In this document: positions 5,406 to 9,076 of the stretch, piece after piece
Layout of the letters: each line of letters starts with the position of its first letter
Position numbering within the stretch: position 1 is the first letter of the stretch
Source of the DNA: Synergistaceae bacterium
GTDB lineage: Bacteria > Synergistota > Synergistia > Synergistales > Aminobacteriaceae
Direction: 5' to 3'
DNA length: 9,076 bases
Assembly (NCBI GenBank): GCA_031270755.1
Contig: JAISWV010000360.1
Location: 1-9,076 of the forward strand
Program-made: the position numbers and the translations under genes
Notes under the pieces: model-generated
Databases searched by the model: none
The model's input: the letters and a program-made list of their open reading frames with translations, nothing else
What the model was told of the DNA's origin: nothing

Positions 5406-6080
5406 AGGGGAGACGAGGCGCACGGCTTCCCCCGCGAGTTCCAACACAAAGAAACCGTTGGCGTAGGCAAAACCGGCGACGTCGGAATCGACCTCACCCC
5501 CGGCCATAGCGCCCAGCAAAAACTTTCCCTTTGCCTCGGCAGGCGGGTATTTCTTGATGAGTTTCATGCGCTTCACGTGATGTTTCACGTCGTCTTTTCT
5601 GTCCAGCTTTTCCTTCACCTCCACGGCCATCGCGTATGAACCGTCCGAAAGCAGAATGTCGATGTCGGTAAGAACGCGGTTCTTGTCATCGTAGAGCTTC
5701 ACACGCTGGTAAGCCCGCTGAAGGTTGTAGGGGTAGTCCGCAAACTTTTCCCACAACCGGGCGGATATCAAGTTCTCGATCAGCGCACCGAAGGAATTGT
5801 TCAGTCCGCCGATGTTCTTTGAAAGCTTATCGATCTTCCGATCGGTTTCCTGCATCTGCCGGTCGGTTTCTTGCATCTGCCGGTCGGTTTCTTTCATCTG
5901 AAGCGCAGTTTCTTGCATCCGTCGGTCTGTTTCCGCGAAAAGCTCCTTTAGCAGTCGTTCGGTTTCTTTCATTTGCCGGTCGGTGTCCGCTTGCGATCGT
6001 TCGAGCCTGTCCAGACCGGCCCATACTTTCTGGGCAAGGGCTTCCCATCCTTGCGATTCCGCTTGCGGCGCGGTTTCCAT
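5376..6080 (-). CDS. Coiled-coil protein with PD-(D/E)XK nuclease-like domain (DUF3782-like)
   Basis: This 234-residue protein has two parts. Residues about 12-90 form a long coiled coil built from heptads such as ETDRQMQ; the DNA beneath shows a 21-bp tandem repeat. Residues about 95-225 resemble the restriction-endonuclease fold: Glu102 in ALIENLIS, then TDIDILLSDGSYAMAVEVKEKL with Asp141 and the pair Glu154/Lys156, the D...ExK metal site. Similar proteins are annotated in many bacteria as DUF3782 or coiled-coil nuclease-like proteins of unknown role. The putative active-site residues are intact. AAGGAGG sits 9 bases before the ATG at 6078-6080. It is on the same strand as the AAA/nuclease gene upstream, but a 184-base gap with its own promoter suggests separate transcription. 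Nuclease activity is inferred from motif only. Confidence 0.8.
   Translation of the reverse strand: METAPQAESQGWEALAQKVWAGLDRLERSQADTDRQMKETERLLKELFAETDRRMQETALQMKETDRQMQETDRQMQETDRKIDKLSKNIGGLNNSFGALIENLISARLWEKFADYPYNLQRAYQRVKLYDDKNRVLTDIDILLSDGSYAMAVEVKEKLDRKDDVKHHVKRMKLIKKYPPAEAKGKFLLGAMAGGEVDSDVAGFAYANGFFVLELAGEAVRLVSPPSGFTPKEW
5847..5930. repeat. 21-bp tandem repeat (four units) encoding coiled-coil heptads
   Basis: Units at 5847-5867 and 5868-5888 differ at one base. Those at 5889-5909 and 5910-5930 are diverged, and a further related unit lies apart at 5964-5984. Each encodes a 7-residue heptad such as ETDRQMQ, so a gain or loss of units stays in frame and changes only coil length. 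Confidence 0.85.
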
Positions 6081-6132
6081 CTTTTCAATCCTCCTTTTCT
6101 CCTTTATTTGCAGGTAAATTGTGCTGTGATTC

Positions 6133-6141
6133 AGTATAACA
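6133..6141 (-). promoter_or_regulatory. Extended -10 promoter of the coiled-coil gene
   Basis: The minus strand reads TGT-TATACT, an extended -10, 53 bases upstream of the start. The -35 at 17-bp spacing is poor, as is common for extended -10 promoters. The AAGGAGG Shine-Dalgarno is at 6090-6096. Confidence 0.5.
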
Positions 6142-6182
6142 TAATTTTACAGGATGATTTTCGATACCGTAACCGTAGGGGA

Positions 6183-6211
6183 GGATACCATCCACCCGCT
6201 GGATACCATCC
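6183..6211. repeat. Two direct copies of GGATACCATCC, 18 bp apart
   Basis: GGATACCATCC occurs exactly at 6183-6193 and 6201-6211, in the gap between the AAA/nuclease gene's end and the coiled-coil gene's promoter. Their spacing and position would suit a regulator-binding pair; a slippage duplication is also possible. A perfect CGAAC/GTTCG hairpin follows at 6222-6234, without a T-run. Confidence 0.5.
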
Positions 6212-6264
6212 GTCCATCACCCGAACCGCGTTCGACTACCAAAATCAAATGAATAGATTTCACT

Positions 6265-7887
6265 TCACGGTACCCGTTCCATCTTGGCTTTGCCTACCCG
6301 CCGAGCTTCTCTGTCCACCCCAAGGCCGAGAAGTATCGCATTTTGTCCGGCGTATTTATCCGCGTAACCTTTTTCGCGGATTTGTCGGAGGGCTTCTTCA
6401 GCGGCTTTTTCAGATGCTTCTTTTCCATCGGCTATTTTCAACTCGATGACATAGTGATGCCCGTTTTTCTCGGTCTCGATATCGCTTCTTCCTTTATAGC
6501 TATGGTTTTCCGCTGTAGTTTGGAGGCATGAAGACCAGAGCATGGAGAAAAGCAGCGCGTGGAAAAAACTCTCCGCAAGCGGATAAATTTTGCGTTTTCT
6601 GTTCTCCGCCGCGTACTTCTTCTCTTCGCGTTCGTATATGTCGTATGGAATCGATGTCAAAAGCCTGTCGTACATCTGAACCAGTTCTTCGGCGTCCCCA
6701 TTGGCCAGAACCTTGCTCAGCCTGTTGGCTTCGGCGTCGAACCCCTCGGCGTTGAATTTTCCATTCAAGAATAGCCGCGCCACGGACGAGAGCACTTCCT
6801 TGTTGGGATAATCCAAGGTAAGATTACCGTCGTTTCGCGCCTTTATGGTGAGGTATCCGCTCTGAAACAGAAAACTTTCCGGCGATGCCCGCTCTATTTC
6901 CGCCGTAGCCGTGAAATTTTCGGAGACCTCGCGTCCTCTGAAGGCCTCGACCTCCAGATCGTGACGCCTGATGTAATCTACCAAGACAGAGGGCGTGCCG
7001 GACTCGAACCAGTAATTTTTGAACGCCGCGTCGTCAAAAAAATTGAGTGTGGAAAATGGGTTATAGAGGCGTTCTTCTCCATCGAAGGAAAAACCGTCGT
7101 AATAGTCCCGGATTTTTGCAATAAGCTCTTCTTTGGTTTCTTTCCGTTTCGCGGCTGTTTTATCGAGGTATCCGTCGAAATTGGACAGAAGCTCTTTTTC
7201 GGTATACCCCAGCATCGTCGCGTAATCGTCCTTCGCGGAAATATCCTTCAGGTTGTTCAGGGCGGAGAAGACCCCCATCTTCGAAAATTTGCTTATGCCC
7301 GTCATGAAAACAAAGCGCAGATATTTGTCGGCGGACTTGACGCGCATATAAAAGTCTTTCAGGGTTTCGCGTATCTCCCCGACTTTTGGAAGATCGAACA
7401 CATGGCGCAGGATGGGGCTGTCATACTCGTCTATTAGAAGTACGACAGGGGATTCGTGCTTCTCGGCCACATTTTTCAGCAAACTGTAAAAAGCGTCGCC
7501 GGGAGCGGAACTTCCGAGAGAAATTCCAAAATGCCGCGCGTTTTCCTGGAGGCGCTCGAGAATAGAGGCGTGGAAGCCCTCAACCCCCGTATTTGTCGTC
7601 AAGTTGCTCATGTCCAGCTGCACAACAGGGCTGATTTTGTAATTGGGGCGATTCAGAAACTCTTCGGCGTAAAGCCCCTTGAAGAGTTCTTTTTTACCTG
7701 AAAAGAGCGCGTCGAAGGTGGAGACGGTCAGCGATTTCCCGAAACGCCGGGGGCGGGACAGGAAATAAACCCTGCCGTTATCGATCAAATCCACGAGATA
7801 TTTTGTTTTGTCCACATAAAGATAACCCTCGGTCCGAATTATCTCGAATGTCTGAATACCTATGGGCAATTTGGGAAGTTTGTCCAT
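6265..7887 (-). CDS. AAA-ATPase-like protein with C-terminal PD-(D/E)XK (DUF1703-type) nuclease domain
   Basis: This 540-residue protein has the standard two-part build of the AAA-ATPase_like (PF09820) plus DUF1703 (PF08011) family. The N-terminal KLPIGIQTFEIIR and YVDKT (25-29) precede a modified P-loop SRPRRFGKSL (44-53) and a Walker B VVLLIDEYD (148-156). FVFMTGISKFSK (193-204) is the sensor region. The C-terminus carries YKGRSDIE (464-471, Asp469) and YVIELKI (479-485, Glu482 and Lys484), the nuclease D...ExK site, with Gln502 following. Both active sites look complete. Start 7885-7887 is preferred because AAAGGAGGAG precedes it and the family normally begins with this segment; an in-frame ATG 24 codons upstream is unlikely. 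The family is abundant and multi-copy in gut anaerobes, and its function is unresolved. Composition is more A+T-rich than the left half. Confidence 0.9.
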   Translation of the reverse strand: MDKLPKLPIGIQTFEIIRTEGYLYVDKTKYLVDLIDNGRVYFLSRPRRFGKSLTVSTFDALFSGKKELFKGLYAEEFLNRPNYKISPVVQLDMSNLTTNTGVEGFHASILERLQENARHFGISLGSSAPGDAFYSLLKNVAEKHESPVVLLIDEYDSPILRHVFDLPKVGEIRETLKDFYMRVKSADKYLRFVFMTGISKFSKMGVFSALNNLKDISAKDDYATMLGYTEKELLSNFDGYLDKTAAKRKETKEELIAKIRDYYDGFSFDGEERLYNPFSTLNFFDDAAFKNYWFESGTPSVLVDYIRRHDLEVEAFRGREVSENFTATAEIERASPESFLFQSGYLTIKARNDGNLTLDYPNKEVLSSVARLFLNGKFNAEGFDAEANRLSKVLANGDAEELVQMYDRLLTSIPYDIYEREEKKYAAENRKRKIYPLAESFFHALLFSMLWSSCLQTTAENHSYKGRSDIETEKNGHHYVIELKIADGKEASEKAAEEALRQIREKGYADKYAGQNAILLGLGVDREARRVGKAKMERVP

Positions 7888-7938
7888 CGCCTTCTCCTCC
7901 TTTCGGCGGATGTTCCCTTTTTTCGCAAGCGCGCTATC

Positions 7939-7944
7939 ATTATA
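7939..7944 (-). promoter_or_regulatory. Putative -10 (TATAAT) for the AAA/nuclease gene
   Basis: A perfect minus-strand TATAAT lies 52 bases before the chosen start. The -35 is not recognisable at normal spacing. It falls inside the longer upstream reading frame, which supports the shorter start. Confidence 0.4.
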
Positions 7945-8144
7945 AACGCAACTGGTCATGAGCAGGGATCGCGACGAGCAATGAAATATAGAGGCGAATC
8001 TATTTTCGCAGAAAAAATTTCGCGCCCGACGAAGCCGTGATTGTTTTGGGGCGCCTTCGGCGAATATGCCGGTTACATAGGTATTTTAATTTCAAGTCGA
8101 AAACATATCCGTTTTTATAAATTATTGACTTCCATGTTAAAAAC

Positions 8145-8173
8145 TTGCCTCCGTTTTTGTTCTGTGTTATACC
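8145..8173 (+). promoter_or_regulatory. Promoter of the AAA_14/DUF4143-type gene
   Basis: TTGCCT (8145-8150), a 17-base spacer and TATACC (8168-8173) preceded by TG (8165-8166) form a good extended -10 promoter. Expected transcription starts near 8180, leaving only about a dozen bases of leader. The AT-rich stretch 8080-8130 upstream, including TTGACT at 8125-8130, could act as an UP-like region. The rest of the divergent gap 7888-8191 holds no gene I can support. Confidence 0.5.
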
Positions 8174-8191
8174 ATATGCCGGGTGATGGGA

Positions 8192-9076
8192 ATGATAGAC
8201 AGACCGAAGTACATGGACACGCTGCGGGAGTTCAAGGATACAAGTTTTATAAAAATCGTGACCGGCATCAGGCGATGTGGAAAATCCACGCTTTTAAAGC
8301 TATTCACCAGAGAACTGCGGCAGCTCGGCGCGGACGGCGAACATATCCTGGAAATGAACTTCGAGTCCATGCGGTACAAAGACATCCTCGACTACCCCGC
8401 GTTCTATGATCATGTGAAAACGCGGATGCCGAAAGAGGGGAAAACCTACCTGCTTTTCGACGAAATACAAATGGTTCGAAATTGGCAGAGGGCGATCGAT
8501 TCTTTCCTCGTGGATTTCGACGTGGATATCTACGTTACAGGCTCCAACGCCTATCTTTTGTCCTCCGAATTCGCCACTCTGCTCTCCGGCCGCTGCGTGG
8601 AGATCCGAATGCTGCCGTTGTCTTTCCGTGAATTCCTGGATTTTCATGCTTTCGAGCCGTCAGTCAGCCTGGAAGAGAAGTTCCAGACCTATTTGAAATT
8701 CGGAGGGATGCCCGCGGTTCGTGAACTCGGGTTCAACGAGCAGCGGGTCAACGACATGCTGGAGGGCGTCTATTCCACCGTTATACTGAAAGACGTCATG
8801 GAACGCAATAAACTGACGGATCAGGCGCTGCTCCGTAAAATAGTGATGTTTCTCGCCGACAACATCGGGAACGTCACGTCCCCTAACGGTATCGGTAAAG
8901 TGTTGGCGGACGAGGGAGCCGCCGGCCTCGAAGAACGGCGCAAAGCTCCCGCAAGCAGAACTGTCGGCAGCTACATTGAAATGCTGCGAAACGCTTTCGT
9001 TTTTTATGAGGCAGGCCGGTATGACGTCAAAGGCAAACAGTTGTTGAAGACCATGAACAAATATTACATCGTCGAT
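8192..9076 (+). CDS. AAA_14/DUF4143-type ATPase (3' end outside window)
   Basis: An open frame runs uninterrupted from ATG 8192 to the last base (295 residues); family members are usually around 400 or more, so the C-terminus is missing. The N-terminal ATPase has Walker A GIRRCGKST (25-33), Walker B TYLLFDEIQ (85-93) and the sensor VTGSNAYLLSSE (115-126), then LLSGRCVEI and LPLSFREF, all typical of AAA_14. From about residue 165 the sequence FGGMPAV and the region leading to YSTVILKDVMERN match the linker into DUF4143. GGTG lies 6 bases upstream; an in-frame ATG at 8186 would add two residues. It is transcribed divergently from the DUF1703-type gene. The family's role is unclear, and it is often found in many copies per genome. 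Confidence 0.9.
   Translation, partial: MIDRPKYMDTLREFKDTSFIKIVTGIRRCGKSTLLKLFTRELRQLGADGEHILEMNFESMRYKDILDYPAFYDHVKTRMPKEGKTYLLFDEIQMVRNWQRAIDSFLVDFDVDIYVTGSNAYLLSSEFATLLSGRCVEIRMLPLSFREFLDFHAFEPSVSLEEKFQTYLKFGGMPAVRELGFNEQRVNDMLEGVYSTVILKDVMERNKLTDQALLRKIVMFLADNIGNVTSPNGIGKVLADEGAAGLEERRKAPASRTVGSYIEMLRNAFVFYEAGRYDVKGKQLLKTMNKYYIVD

Noticed and set aside
5847..5984. Regular repeats considered as a CRISPR array
   Set aside because: The units are contiguous, have no unique spacers and encode coiled-coil heptads in frame.
8041..8409. Plus-strand open frame covering the start of the last gene
   Set aside because: It overlaps the AAA_14-type gene, whose Walker motifs are in another frame, and has no recognisable motif or ribosome binding site.

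Overview
This window looks like a bacterial chromosome segment, most likely from an anaerobic amino-acid fermenter of the Synergistota type. That assignment is an inference. It rests on a branched-chain amino-acid-type binding protein, on AAA-ATPase/PD-(D/E)XK genes of a kind common in gut and oral anaerobes, and on coding sequence that is clearly G+C-rich in the metabolic half and visibly more A+T-rich in the right half. No rRNA, tRNA, CRISPR array or transposase gene was found.

Layout. (1) Bases 1-105 are the 3' end of an unrecognised gene. (2) After a folded, inverted-repeat-bounded intergenic element (175-282) comes a two-gene plus-strand operon: a membrane-anchored L,D-transpeptidase (347-1087), overlapping by 4 bases a metallo-beta-lactamase-fold hydrolase (1084-2160) with an unusual Arg-rich pentad-repeat N-terminus. 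(3) Convergent to it is a stand-alone PTS EIIA-glucose-like protein (2297-2767, minus). Its normal phosphoacceptor His is Gln, the most surprising feature of the window. (4) A long leader with hairpins precedes a secreted amino-acid-type ABC binding protein (3093-4238, plus) that has no permease or ATPase genes beside it. (5) A TauE/SafE-type permease (4372-5160, minus) is flanked by two direct copies of a 59-bp repeat (53/59 identical). (6) The right end carries three genes tied to the AAA/PD-(D/E)XK world: a coiled-coil nuclease-fold protein with a 21-bp/7-residue tandem repeat (5376-6080, minus), an AAA-ATPase-like + DUF1703-type protein (6265-7887, minus), and an AAA_14/DUF4143-type ATPase (8192 to the window edge, plus, truncated), transcribed divergently from the previous one.

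How the genes relate. The L,D-transpeptidase and the hydrolase are probably translated together in a cell-envelope-linked unit. The binding protein and the permease are single transport genes in convergent orientation. The three right-hand genes each seem to have their own promoter and sit together as an accessory cluster of ATPase and nuclease folds. Their joint function is unknown, and a defence or mobile-element role is only a hypothesis.
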